In this document: positions 17,106-25,920 of the stretch, one piece after another
How positions within the stretch are numbered: position 1 is the stretch's first letter
Layout of the letters: every line of letters starts with the position of its first letter
Assembly (NCBI RefSeq): GCF_025452235.1
Contig: NZ_CP104965.1
Location: 2,972,501-3,036,500, forward strand
Source of the DNA: Devosia neptuniae
GTDB taxonomy: Bacteria > Pseudomonadota > Alphaproteobacteria > Rhizobiales > Devosiaceae
Direction: 5' to 3'
Length of the DNA stretch: 64,000 bases
Made by a program: the position numbers and the translations under genes
Notes under the pieces: model-generated
Databases searched by the model: none
What the model saw: only the letters and a program-made list of their open reading frames with translations
Told to the model about the DNA's origin: nothing

Positions 17106-18891
17106 ATTTGGCGACGGCTTCGATGTTGACCTTGCCGATGAGGGAGGCGGGGTCGTCTTCGGCGGCTATGAAGTCGAACAGGCCCAGGCCCGGGTCGGCC
17201 TTGGCGGTCATGTCGATGGTGAGCTGCTTGGCCTTGCCGCTGACGAAGCTGTTGATGGCGGCGCCGACTTTCTGGGCCTCGGCGGCGCCGGCGAGGAAGC
17301 CGACTACGGTGCCTTCGGCCAGCCCGGCAAAGATCGGACGCATGGCGGCGGGGTCGGTGCCTTGTTCCTTGGCGACGGTGGCGAGGATGATGTCGGAGAG
17401 GCCGGCATCGGTCACGTCGACCCGCAGGTGATTGATGGCCAGGGCCATGGCCGCCGTCATGGCCGCATTTTCGTTGAGGCCGAACAGGGCTTCGGTGGCG
17501 TTGGTCAGGGTGCCGGTGAGCAGGACCGTGGCCAGATCGGCGCCGGTAATCGAGACCTCGTCAATGTCGATCGTGTTTTCGGCCTCGTTCCATGACGCGT
17601 CGACAGTGAAGCCGGCGTCTATCGTGGTGACGCCCAGCTCGGCCAATTGGCGGATCTGCTCATCGTCGCTGTCCTTGGGCAGATCGACGACGATATTGCT
17701 GGCCGAGGTGAGCAAATCGGTGGGGATGCCATTGCGATAGGCGCCCAGTGTGAGATCGAAGGCGCCGATGCTGGCGGCGATGCGGCCATCGGCATTTTCC
17801 GGATCGGGCACGTCCACATCGACATCGGCAAAGGAGAAGCCGGTGAAGGCGGGGATCAGTGAGCGGCCATTGGCTTCAAGCCAGGCCTGATCGATGGTTT
17901 CGGGCGCGGCCTGCACCACGGCGATGGGGCCGCTGAGATCGGTTTCCTTGATCGCGATGGTGCCCACGCCGACCTTGCCGTCGCCCTCGACGGTGATGTC
18001 CAGCCCGCTCAGGGTGATCGCCGGATAGATGCCGGGGCTCATGCCGGCCATGGTCATGCTGTCGAGCGAGAAGTTTATGGGGCGATCCTGCTCATCGACG
18101 CCGCTGCACTCGAAGCCACCGAATTCCACCGGCGAGGATTCAAAGGCGGTGAACATATCGGCATAAAGATGCATCAGCTTGCCGATGGTCTCGGGCGAGG
18201 GTGTTTCGCCCTCGTTTTCCGCGGCTTCACTGAGGGCGATGAAATCGGCAAAGCTGAAATTCAACGGGCGCGCCTTGAATTCGGCCGCCGTCATCGGGCC
18301 GAACGTGCAGGACATATCGGACGCCGCGACAGTACCGCCCTCGAATTTGAGATCGGTATAGATGGTCTCCAGTTCCGTCTGGTCGGCAGCGTCGACCAGG
18401 CCATACATGCCCAGGACGCCTGAGATATTGAAATTGCTGGCGGAGAAGGGGCCCATATCGGCCGAACCCTTGTCGCCGCTGTCAAAGCCGGATTCGGCCA
18501 GCTTGACCGAGCCGGCAACGCCGTCCGCGACGTCGCTCAGCACCAGATCGGTGAAGGTGATGACCGTGTCGTTGGTTTCTTCGCCAATAGTGGTGGTGAC
18601 GTTGACCAGGATTTCGGGAATGGTGATGCTGGTGGCGCTCAGGCCCGCCAGTTCCTCGGCGTGATCGGTGACATTGCCGCTGAAAATGTCGCGCAGAATG
18701 GCTTCATCGAGATTGGAATCGATGGCGTCCACGGTGGGGATTTCCACGGTAAATTCGGTGACGGGCGCGGGAGCCGGGGCTGGGGTCTTGACCTTCTGCG
18801 CCCAGGCGGTGCCAGCGGGCAGGGCCACGCTCAGCAGGCAGGCTGCGGCCACGGCGCCGAGGCGCTGCCGGGAAGTCGGGCTTATCATCAT
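17104..18891 (-). CDS. Large secreted hypothetical protein
   Basis: The family was not recognised. The 595-residue protein begins MMISPTSRQRLGAVAAACLL and has a clear signal peptide (LLSVALPAGTAWA, cleavage near residue 31), followed by a Pro/Ala-rich linker (KVKTPAPAPAPV). The mature part is acidic and rich in short alternating strands with many Asp, Thr and Ser residues. It suggests a beta-rich extracellular or periplasmic protein; only two cysteines are seen (SCTF, ECSG). GAGAAG lies six bases before the first ATG. It faces the phosphohexomutase across a shared terminator and may or may not belong to the polysaccharide system. Confidence 0.75.
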   Translation of the reverse strand: MMISPTSRQRLGAVAAACLLSVALPAGTAWAQKVKTPAPAPAPVTEFTVEIPTVDAIDSNLDEAILRDIFSGNVTDHAEELAGLSATSITIPEILVNVTTTIGEETNDTVITFTDLVLSDVADGVAGSVKLAESGFDSGDKGSADMGPFSASNFNISGVLGMYGLVDAADQTELETIYTDLKFEGGTVAASDMSCTFGPMTAAEFKARPLNFSFADFIALSEAAENEGETPSPETIGKLMHLYADMFTAFESSPVEFGGFECSGVDEQDRPINFSLDSMTMAGMSPGIYPAITLSGLDITVEGDGKVGVGTIAIKETDLSGPIAVVQAAPETIDQAWLEANGRSLIPAFTGFSFADVDVDVPDPENADGRIAASIGAFDLTLGAYRNGIPTDLLTSASNIVVDLPKDSDDEQIRQLAELGVTTIDAGFTVDASWNEAENTIDIDEVSITGADLATVLLTGTLTNATEALFGLNENAAMTAAMALAINHLRVDVTDAGLSDIILATVAKEQGTDPAAMRPIFAGLAEGTVVGFLAGAAEAQKVGAAINSFVSGKAKQLTIDMTAKADPGLGLFDFIAAEDDPASLIGKVNIEAVAK

Positions 18892-19078
18892 CAATCTTCT
18901 CGCGGTTCGTTTGGCGCGCAATCTGCGGCATTGAGCCGATTGCTTCAATAGCCAAAGGAGAGGCGAATTGTCCGTTGCGGGCGGCCAGTGTCATGGCGGC
19001 GACACCTGCTTCAGGACTGGGAGGCCATGCGGCCTAACCGAGCGCGGCAGATCGCGCCCGGACGAGATCGCAGCGGGC

Positions 19079-19867
19079 TCAGGAGCCCGTGCCGCGCAGG
19101 AATTCGCGGTGCATGGTGATCAGGATGATGCGCAAATCCAGCAGCAGCGAGAAATTCTGGATATAGGCGACGTCGTGATCGATCCGGCCAATGGCCTGCT
19201 CGCTTTGCGAGGTGGGGCCGCGATAGCCATTGGCCTGCGCCCAGCCGGTGAGGCCCGGACGCATGTGGCGGCGATAGCTGTAATAGGGCACCAGATGCTC
19301 GTAGGGCAGGCCGGCGGCCAGTTGCCCCTCGACATGGGGGCGTGGCCCCACCAGGGACATGTCGCCCCGCAGCACGTTGAGCAATTGGGGAAGCTCGTCA
19401 ATGCTGGTGCGGCGCAGGAAGCGGCCAAGCGGCATGATGCGCTCGTCTTCGGCCACGGTCTGGTCGACACCATCGGTATTGCAGCGCTCCATATACATGG
19501 AACGGAACTTGAAAATCGTGAAGATGCGGCCGCCCTGGCCCACGCGTGGCTGGCGGAACAATGCCGGCCCGGGATCGGACAAACGAATGGCCAGCGTTAC
19601 CATCAGCAGCAGGGGCAGGAGGAAGGCGAGAGCCAGCAGGGACACAACAATGTCGAATGCGCGCTTGAGCGTCAGCTCAAGCTGGCGGCGCGACGTCATC
19701 GTCAGGTCAGCCGGATACTTGCCTGTCCAAAACGAGCGCAAGCCATTGGCAGACCGCTCGCTCAGGCGCGCGGAAATCTGAGGATAGGGAAGTGCAGGCA
19801 CGTCATTATTATTTGCAGAAGCGGAATAGTCTTGCAGCAGATGCGGATTGCTACTGTCGAACGACAT
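19079..19867 (-). CDS. Undecaprenyl-phosphate sugar phosphotransferase (initiating sugar transferase)
   Basis: The 262-residue protein belongs to the bacterial sugar transferase family (PF02397), which starts repeat-unit synthesis by moving a sugar-1-phosphate onto undecaprenyl phosphate at the inner membrane. It lacks the long multi-helix N-terminal half of WbaP/ExoY-fused enzymes. It has one membrane helix (DIVVSLLALAFLLPLLLMVTLA) after LKRAF, then the catalytic block IFKFRSM, IDELPQLLNVLRGDMSLVGPRP and GLTGWAQ. The start MSFDSSNPH has GAGGGTGAAG just upstream. It is divergent from the first flippase gene. Confidence 0.95.
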   Translation of the reverse strand: MSFDSSNPHLLQDYSASANNNDVPALPYPQISARLSERSANGLRSFWTGKYPADLTMTSRRQLELTLKRAFDIVVSLLALAFLLPLLLMVTLAIRLSDPGPALFRQPRVGQGGRIFTIFKFRSMYMERCNTDGVDQTVAEDERIMPLGRFLRRTSIDELPQLLNVLRGDMSLVGPRPHVEGQLAAGLPYEHLVPYYSYRRHMRPGLTGWAQANGYRGPTSQSEQAIGRIDHDVAYIQNFSLLLDLRIILITMHREFLRGTGS

Positions 19868-20293
19868 AGTCTTCACCCTCACGAACCCGCCATGCGCCCG
19901 CCGCTGCGGTGGCATTAATAGTCTGTTAATGATCGCATGAGGCTTGAATCCTGGCAATAGGGGGAGCGCAATGTGAACACTTCGTCATGCCGTTGATGTA
20001 CTTAGGAAAATTTCCTGAACACGCGCAATTGTGTTGCATGAAATCAACATTGTTTGTCTCAATATTTGTCCTTCTGGTTCATTTTTTCTTCGGCAGGCTC
20101 GTAACTGGCAAGAATTTGGCTCGTGATGATTCTGTATTGTAGGTTAACTTCAGTTATGCATTCATCATAAATAAAACGCGGCTTCTTTGTTCAGTGCGCA
20201 GGTATTTGCTGTGTTTCCCTTTTCCGATCGAGCTCGGATGCTCTTGATCTCGCTGATCCGCGGGTGTCGATCAGCTCAATTTCTGCATCATCG
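19868..20293. promoter_or_regulatory. AT-rich divergent control region
   Basis: This stretch of about 425 bases lies between the initiating transferase (minus) and the first flippase (plus). It is clearly richer in A and T than the coding DNA. It holds the perfect inverted repeat AGGAAA-A-TTTCCT at 20,004-20,016 and several TTG-rich and AATAT blocks. It should carry promoters in both directions; no specific regulator site was recognised. Confidence 0.5.
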
Positions 20294-21775
20294 ATGAGCT
20301 ATGCCGGGAAATTTCGCCGAGGCGTGGCGTGGTCGACACTGGGGAGTGTCGGCAACAACCTGGTCAGCTTTCTGGTTTTTGCCCTGGTGGTTCGGGTCGT
20401 CGAGCCACGGGTAATCGGCGTCATGGCCGTGGCGTTGATCTTTGTCGAGATGGGCAAGATCTTCGTCTATGCGGGGGTTCCCGATCTTATCGTGCGGCAA
20501 AAGGTATGGAGCGATGGCTTTGCCATGATGTGCTTCTGGCTGAACCTTGCAGCAGCTGCAATTACGGCGCTCCTGGTTGTCGGCATTGTCGGGCCGCTGG
20601 TCGATATCTACTTCGCACAGGGCACCGTGGTGGTGTTGGCGGTGCTCTCGTCCTGCTTCATTATCGATAGTGTTCGCGTGGTGCCGGAGGCCAGGCTGCG
20701 GCGCGATCTGGATTTTAAGACGCTGGCCCGCCGCGGCGTAGGCGCCAATGTCCTGTCCGGCATATTGGGTGTGGCCATGGCGCTGACGGGCTGGGGCATC
20801 TGGGCGCTGGTTGCCCAGCGGATCTGCAGCTCGTTGCTGACGACAGTCTTTACCCTGGTGGCCGCCCGATGGGTGCCCACCACCTGGGGCAGTGTGGAGG
20901 GACTATGGAGCGTGATCGGCCATTCCGTGGGGCTGGTCGGGGCGGCGCTGCTGAAATTGCTGTCGGAGCGACTGCCCGACCTGATGCTGGGCCTAGCGCT
21001 GGGGCCGGTGCCCGTGGCGGTATTTCGGGTCGGTTCGCGCGGCTTCGACGCGCTGGTGCAATTGACCATCAATCCGGTGCGATCGACCTCGCTATCGGCC
21101 TATGCCCAACGCGCCCATACAGGGCGGCTTGGGGAGAGTGTGATCAATTCGCTGGCCGTCATATCCATGCTGACATTCCCGCTGTTTTTCGGCGCGGCCA
21201 GTGTGGCGCGGCCATTCGTGGTGCTGATCTTTGGCGAGCAATGGCGTAGTTCGGCGGTGATCATGCAGGTCTTGTGCATGGCAAGTCCGCCCTTGCTGCT
21301 TGGGGCTATGCTGCAATCGGCGCTGTCGGCCAACCATGATACCAAGCTGATTTTTGGCCTGAACGCGGTGGCGGCGGCCACGACCTTTGTAACCTTGCTG
21401 GTTTGCGTGCCGCTGTTCGGGCTGGTAGGGGCGACTGTTGCGCTCGCCATCCGCAGCTATCTGGGCATGATCTTCAATATCGCCGTCACCAGCCCGGTGA
21501 TCGGCATGCGGCCCTGGCCGGTGATCGTGGTGCTGCTGCCGGCGCTGGCGGGAAGTGCGGTGACGTTGACGTCGGTGCTGGCGCTCGATCGCTATACGCT
21601 GTCGGGGTATCCCGAGATCATCGCGCTGGGGATTTCGGTGGCATTTGGCGCGGTGCTCTATCTGTTGATCATGGTCGTAATATTCAGGGACCACACCACG
21701 CAATATATAGGTGATTGGCTCGGAAAGCTGCCGAAATTTCCAAAATTGACTTTGGTTCGACATGTTAATCGATAA
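20294..21775 (+). CDS. Oligosaccharide flippase (Wzx-type), copy 1
   Basis: The protein has 493 residues and about 12-14 membrane helices. It belongs to the polysaccharide transport MOP superfamily that flips lipid-linked repeat units to the periplasm. Typical blocks are the VAWSTLGSVGNNLVSFLVFA start, AGVPDLIVRQK, RLRRDLDFKTLARRG and ALTGWGIWALVAQR. A paralogue at 26,964-28,490 shares these blocks almost word for word, and alignment with it sets the start at MSYAGKFRRG rather than the GTG 30 bases earlier. No clear ribosome-binding site was seen, so the start is not certain. Confidence 0.92.
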   Translation: MSYAGKFRRGVAWSTLGSVGNNLVSFLVFALVVRVVEPRVIGVMAVALIFVEMGKIFVYAGVPDLIVRQKVWSDGFAMMCFWLNLAAAAITALLVVGIVGPLVDIYFAQGTVVVLAVLSSCFIIDSVRVVPEARLRRDLDFKTLARRGVGANVLSGILGVAMALTGWGIWALVAQRICSSLLTTVFTLVAARWVPTTWGSVEGLWSVIGHSVGLVGAALLKLLSERLPDLMLGLALGPVPVAVFRVGSRGFDALVQLTINPVRSTSLSAYAQRAHTGRLGESVINSLAVISMLTFPLFFGAASVARPFVVLIFGEQWRSSAVIMQVLCMASPPLLLGAMLQSALSANHDTKLIFGLNAVAAATTFVTLLVCVPLFGLVGATVALAIRSYLGMIFNIAVTSPVIGMRPWPVIVVLLPALAGSAVTLTSVLALDRYTLSGYPEIIALGISVAFGAVLYLLIMVVIFRDHTTQYIGDWLGKLPKFPKLTLVRHVNR

Positions 21776-21977
21776 GTATGCAATTGATCTGACAGAAAGT
21801 ACTGTTGTTTTGTATTGCAATAGCGATCGGATGCGCTAGTTTATCCTCAAGTGTAAATAGCCCTTAAAATAAAAGGCACCGCGCCTGGCGAGCTCAGATC
21901 TTCGGCGTGATAGGTTTTGTGCGTTCTTTTGTGGGCTGCAAACAAGAATGAAGATTGCGTAGTAAGCGGGTGGGGGC

Positions 21978-22754
21978 ATGAAAGTAGCAGTTCTTGCGGG
22001 TGGTTTCGGCACGCGTCTCAGCGAGGAAACCGCCATCCGGCCCAAGCCCATGGTCGATGTGGGTGGCTACCCGATCCTCTGGCACATCATGAAGATCTAT
22101 GCCCATCACGGGCTGACCGACTTTGTCATCCTGGGTGGATACAAGGTCGACGTGATCCGCGATTACTTCCTCAATTATCGCGCCAAGCTGACCGATTTTA
22201 CGGTTTCCCTGCGCAGCGGTGACGTCAAATGGCTAGGCAAACCCGTCGAAGACTGGACGATCACGGTGCTCGATACGGGTGATGACGCAATGACCGGCGG
22301 CCGCTTGCGGGCGGCGCGGGATTATCTCTCCGATGGCACATTCTGCCTGACCTATGGCGATGGCGTGAGCAATGTCGACGTCAATGCGGTCATCGACCTG
22401 CATAAGCGGCAGAACAATCTTTGCACGCTGACCGCCGTGACCCAGCCGGGGCGCTATGGCGCGCTGCGCATGCAGGAAGACGGGCGCGTGGACGGGTTCC
22501 GCGAGAAGGGCGCTCACGATGGCGGGTTGATCAATGGCGGATTCTTCGTATGCGAGCCGGAAGTGTTCGACCTGATCGACGGGCCGCAGACGGTGTGGGA
22601 AGGCGAGCCGATGGACCGGATGATCGCCAAGGGCAAGCTCGGCAGCTACCACCATCAGGGCTATTGGCAATCCATGGATTCCCTACGCGATCGCAAGATC
22701 CTGGAAGAGGCCTGGGCGACCGGCAAGGCACCGTGGAAGGTTTGGGCCGACTGA
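21978..22754 (+). CDS. rfbF: Glucose-1-phosphate cytidylyltransferase
   Basis: RfbF joins CTP and glucose-1-phosphate to make CDP-glucose, the entry point to CDP-linked deoxysugars. The 258-residue protein has the nucleotidyltransferase signature VLAGGFGTRLSEETAIRPKPMV, then PILWHIMKIYAHHG, GYKVDVIRDYF, LTYGDGVSNVDV and a C-terminal GYWQSMDSLRDRKILEE. GGGTGGGGGC lies directly before ATG. It heads a run of five same-strand genes. The usual next enzyme, CDP-glucose 4,6-dehydratase (rfbG), is not adjacent and was not found in the window, so the destination of the CDP-glucose is unclear. Confidence 0.96.
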   Translation: MKVAVLAGGFGTRLSEETAIRPKPMVDVGGYPILWHIMKIYAHHGLTDFVILGGYKVDVIRDYFLNYRAKLTDFTVSLRSGDVKWLGKPVEDWTITVLDTGDDAMTGGRLRAARDYLSDGTFCLTYGDGVSNVDVNAVIDLHKRQNNLCTLTAVTQPGRYGALRMQEDGRVDGFREKGAHDGGLINGGFFVCEPEVFDLIDGPQTVWEGEPMDRMIAKGKLGSYHHQGYWQSMDSLRDRKILEEAWATGKAPWKVWAD

Positions 22755-22844
22755 TTTGGTGAGGGGGTCTGCAAATGGCGGTCTTCTGCGCTCCATTTTG
22801 GCTTCGTCCCAATCTAGTTTTGTGCGCGTTAGGGAAGACATTGC

Positions 22845-24152
22845 ATGATTATCGTCGATACAGCGCTGGCTAAGCGGGAGTCCGAGGGACGGCCGATCAA
22901 GGTTGGGCTGGTAGGAGCGGGCTTTCAGGGCGCGGGCATTGCGCTGCAGATTTTGACGGCGACCAAGGGCATGGTGCTGTGCGCCATTGCCAACCGGCGG
23001 ATCGAGCCCGCCATTGCCGCTTTCGGGCAGGCGGGGATTACGCCAAAGGTGGCGCATAGTGCGGCCGAGTTGAACGCCGCGATTGCCAGCGGCACGCCGG
23101 TGGTAACCGAGGATGCGGTGGCGTTGGCGGAGGCGGATGGGCTCGATGCCATAGTCGAGGTGACGGGTTCCATCGAGCATGCGGCGCAGGTGGTGCTGGC
23201 GGCAATCGAGAGCGGCAAGCATGCGATCCAGATGAATGCCGAGCTGGATGGAACCGTGGGGCCGATCCTCAAACGCAAGGCCGACGCCAAAGGCGTGATC
23301 TATAGCTTTTCCGACGGCGACCAGCCGGGCGTGCAGATGAACCTGATCCGGTTTGTCGCGGGGCTCGGGGTGAAGCCGGTGCTGGCGGGCAATATCAAGG
23401 GTTTGCACGATCCCTATCGCAACCCGACGACGCAGAAGGCGTTCGCCGAGAAGTGGGGGCAGAAGCCGGCCATGGTGGCGTCGTTTGCCGATGGCACCAA
23501 GATTTCCTTCGAGCAGGCCATCGTGGCCAATGGCACGGGCATGAAGGTGGCGCGGCGCGGCATGCTGGGGCCGGATTTTTCGGGCGGCGATCCGACGGCG
23601 CCGCTCAAGCCGCTGGAAGAAACCGTCGCCGCATTCAACGAGCATATCGACCCGGCGGGGCCGGGGCTGGTGGACTATGTCGTCGGCGCGCGGCCGGGGC
23701 CGGGCGTGTTCGTGCTCGGGGCCATCGAGAACGAGCGGCAGAAGCATTTTCTCAATCTCTACAAGCTCGGGACCGGGCCGTATTACTGTTTCTACACGCC
23801 CTATCATCTCTGCCATTTCGAGGTGCCGACCTCAGTGGCGCGGGCTGTGTTGTTCAGTGATCCGGTGCTGACGCCGGCTGGTGGACCCAGCGTGGGGGTG
23901 ATCGCTGTGGCCAAGAAGGACCTAGTAGCCGGCGAGGTCATCGCGGATTTCGGCGGCTATGAAGTCTATGGCGTGGCGGAGAATATCGAGCCGATCCGGG
24001 CCGAGAAGCTGCTGCCGATCGGGCTGGCCTTGGGCTGCTCGATTGCCCGGCCGGTGGTCAAGGATACGCCGCTGACCTGGGATGACGTGGTGTTTCCGCA
24101 GGGGCGTTTAGTGGACCGGCTCTATGCGGAACAAGAAGCGGCCTTTGCATAG
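22845..24152 (+). CDS. NAD(P)-dependent oxidoreductase with C-terminal SAF domain
   Basis: The protein has 435 residues. The N-terminal half is a Rossmann domain of homoserine-dehydrogenase/Gfo-Idh type (IKVGLVGAGFQGAGIALQI, then AIVEVTGSIEHAAQVVLAA and GKHAIQMNAELDG). The C-terminal part (about 340-430: GVIAVAKKDLVAGEVIADFGGYEVYGV, EKLLPIGLALGCSIAR) fits a SAF domain of the kind found in sialate synthases and FlgA, which is why database names for such proteins are often misleading. It is probably a sugar-modifying dehydrogenase of the CDP-sugar cassette. The exact substrate is not known, and the assignment rests on its neighbours. Confidence 0.85.
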   Translation: MIIVDTALAKRESEGRPIKVGLVGAGFQGAGIALQILTATKGMVLCAIANRRIEPAIAAFGQAGITPKVAHSAAELNAAIASGTPVVTEDAVALAEADGLDAIVEVTGSIEHAAQVVLAAIESGKHAIQMNAELDGTVGPILKRKADAKGVIYSFSDGDQPGVQMNLIRFVAGLGVKPVLAGNIKGLHDPYRNPTTQKAFAEKWGQKPAMVASFADGTKISFEQAIVANGTGMKVARRGMLGPDFSGGDPTAPLKPLEETVAAFNEHIDPAGPGLVDYVVGARPGPGVFVLGAIENERQKHFLNLYKLGTGPYYCFYTPYHLCHFEVPTSVARAVLFSDPVLTPAGGPSVGVIAVAKKDLVAGEVIADFGGYEVYGVAENIEPIRAEKLLPIGLALGCSIARPVVKDTPLTWDDVVFPQGRLVDRLYAEQEAAFA

Positions 24153-24166
24153 TTGGAACGACGATT

Positions 24167-24715
24167 ATGATCTTTCATGAGACGAGCCTGGTCGATGCCA
24201 AGCTGATTGAGCTGCAGATGCGCGGGGATAGCCGCGGTTTCTTCGCGCGGACCATGTGCAAGGATGAGTTCAAGGCCCAGGGCATGGATCTGGACTATGT
24301 GCAGCAAAACATGTCGGTGTCCGCTCACAGGGGCACATTGCGCGGCATGCATTATCAGCTGGCGCCCAATGCCGAGGCCAAGCTGATCCGCTGCGTGCGC
24401 GGGGCCATTGTCGATATCATCGTCGATTTGCGGCCCGGTTCGGCCAGTTTCCTCAAGCATGAGGCGTTCGAGCTGAATGAAGACAACAAGCACGAACTCT
24501 ATGTGCCGCGCGGCTTTGCCCATGGCTTCCAGACACTGACGGATAACGTGGAGGTTACCTATCTGGTGTCGGGCTATTACACGCCCGCGGCCGAGCGGGG
24601 GCTGCGGTACAATGACCCGAAGCTCGGGATTTCCTGGCCGCTGGAAGTGACCACACTGTCCGACAAGGACGCTGCATGGCCACTGATCGACGACTCGAGC
24701 AGAATCGAGATCTGA
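24167..24715 (+). CDS. dTDP-4-dehydrorhamnose 3,5-epimerase-like protein
   Basis: This is a cupin-fold protein of 182 residues in the RfbC family. Expected blocks are present: DSRGFFARTMCKDEF, VQQNMSVSAHRGTLRGMHYQ with the catalytic histidine, RCVRGAIVDIIVDLRPGS, and LYVPRGFAHGFQTL. In classic pathways RfbC inverts C3 and C5 of a 4-keto-6-deoxy sugar. Here the neighbours are CDP-sugar genes, and rfbA, rfbB and rfbD are absent, so it more likely acts on a CDP-linked keto sugar. It follows the SAF oxidoreductase by 14 bases and precedes the flavoprotein by three. Confidence 0.92.
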   Translation: MIFHETSLVDAKLIELQMRGDSRGFFARTMCKDEFKAQGMDLDYVQQNMSVSAHRGTLRGMHYQLAPNAEAKLIRCVRGAIVDIIVDLRPGSASFLKHEAFELNEDNKHELYVPRGFAHGFQTLTDNVEVTYLVSGYYTPAAERGLRYNDPKLGISWPLEVTTLSDKDAAWPLIDDSSRIEI

Positions 24716-24718
24716 GCC

Positions 24719-25840
24719 ATGCAAGCGGTCGGCGCCATTGTCATCGGGGCAGGGGTGGTCGGACTGGCCGTGGGCCGGGCACTGGCCATGGCTGGGCTCG
24801 AGACGGTGATTGTCGAGGGGGAGAGCCATTTCGGCACCTGGACAAGCGCGCGCAATAGCGAAGTCATTCACGCCGGCATTTATTACCCCAAGGGGTCGCT
24901 CAAAGCCTCGCTCTGCGTGGAGGGGCGGCACGAGCTTTATGCCTATTGCCGGGCGCGGGACCTGCCGCACCGGCAATGTGGCAAGCTGATTTTTGCGCAT
25001 ACGGCCAATGAGACGGGCGAACTGGACAAGATTGCGCGCAGCGCTGTCGATGCAGGGGTGGATGATCTGGTGCGGCTGAGTGGTGCCGAGGTTTCCGCGA
25101 TGGAGCCCGCGCTGAGGAGCTATGAGGCGCTGTTGTCGCCTTCGACGGGGATCGTGGATTCACATTCCTTCATGCAGTCGCTGCTGGCCGATGCGGAGGC
25201 GCATGGGGCGATCTATGCGGCCGGTAGTGCAGTGACGCGGATTTCGCGCCAGAAGGAGGGGTGGGCCATTCATGTCGGCGGTGATGAAGAGCCGGTGGTG
25301 GTCGCGCCGTTCCTGGTCAATTCGGCGGGGCTGACGGCGCATGAGGTTGCTGGGGTGGTCGAGGGGCTGGACGCAGCATTTGTGCCGCCGCTGCATTATG
25401 CGCGGGGCGTTTATTTCAGCTATTCGGGGGCGAGCCCGTTTTCGCGGCTGATCTATCCGGTGCCGGAGCCGGGTGGGCTGGGCACGCATTTGACGCTCGA
25501 TCTGGCCGGGCAAATCCGCTTTGGGCCCGATGTCGAGTGGATATCGGGCATCGACTACAAGGTCGATCCGAACCGGCATGGCAAATTTTACGCGGCGGCG
25601 CAGCGCATCTGGCCGGAGATCGATCCGGAGCGATTGCGGCCGGGCTTTGCCGGGATCAGGCCGAAACTGTCGGGGCCCGGGGAGCCGGCGGCGGATTTCG
25701 TCATTTCGGGGGAGGGTGAGCACGGCCTGTTCGGGCTGGTCAATCTCTTCGGCATTGAATCGCCGGGGCTGACCTCTGCGCTGGCGATTGCGCGGGTGGT
25801 GCGCGAGATGTTTCTGAGCGACGCGCGAGTTGCAGCCTGA
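24719..25840 (+). CDS. LhgO-like FAD-dependent oxidoreductase
   Basis: This flavoprotein of 373 residues belongs to the D-amino-acid-oxidase superfamily and is closest in pattern to L-2-hydroxyglutarate dehydrogenase/oxidase (LhgO). It has the FAD loop IVIGAGVVGLAVGRALA (residues 7-23), the SARNSEVIHAGIYYPKGSLKA block typical of LhgO, and the C-terminal NLFGIESPGLTSALAIA. Genuine LhgO acts on free 2-hydroxyglutarate. Its position three bases after the RfbC-like gene suggests instead a role in the CDP-sugar pathway, perhaps oxidising a hydroxyl of a modified sugar. The substrate is inferred only from context. Confidence 0.87.
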   Translation: MQAVGAIVIGAGVVGLAVGRALAMAGLETVIVEGESHFGTWTSARNSEVIHAGIYYPKGSLKASLCVEGRHELYAYCRARDLPHRQCGKLIFAHTANETGELDKIARSAVDAGVDDLVRLSGAEVSAMEPALRSYEALLSPSTGIVDSHSFMQSLLADAEAHGAIYAAGSAVTRISRQKEGWAIHVGGDEEPVVVAPFLVNSAGLTAHEVAGVVEGLDAAFVPPLHYARGVYFSYSGASPFSRLIYPVPEPGGLGTHLTLDLAGQIRFGPDVEWISGIDYKVDPNRHGKFYAAAQRIWPEIDPERLRPGFAGIRPKLSGPGEPAADFVISGEGEHGLFGLVNLFGIESPGLTSALAIARVVREMFLSDARVAA

Positions 25841-25920
25841 AAAAGAATAAATCTTCTGCGCTGTGCATCGGTGCGGTAGAACAGAAATAGCGGCGCCAAG
25901 ACCAAAACCGGAATGGTGAT

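Noticed and set aside
24719..25840. Reading the flavoprotein as a true L-2-hydroxyglutarate oxidase
   Set aside because: The fold fits, but tight linkage to nucleotide-sugar genes makes a sugar-linked substrate more likely; the gene symbol lhgO was therefore not given.
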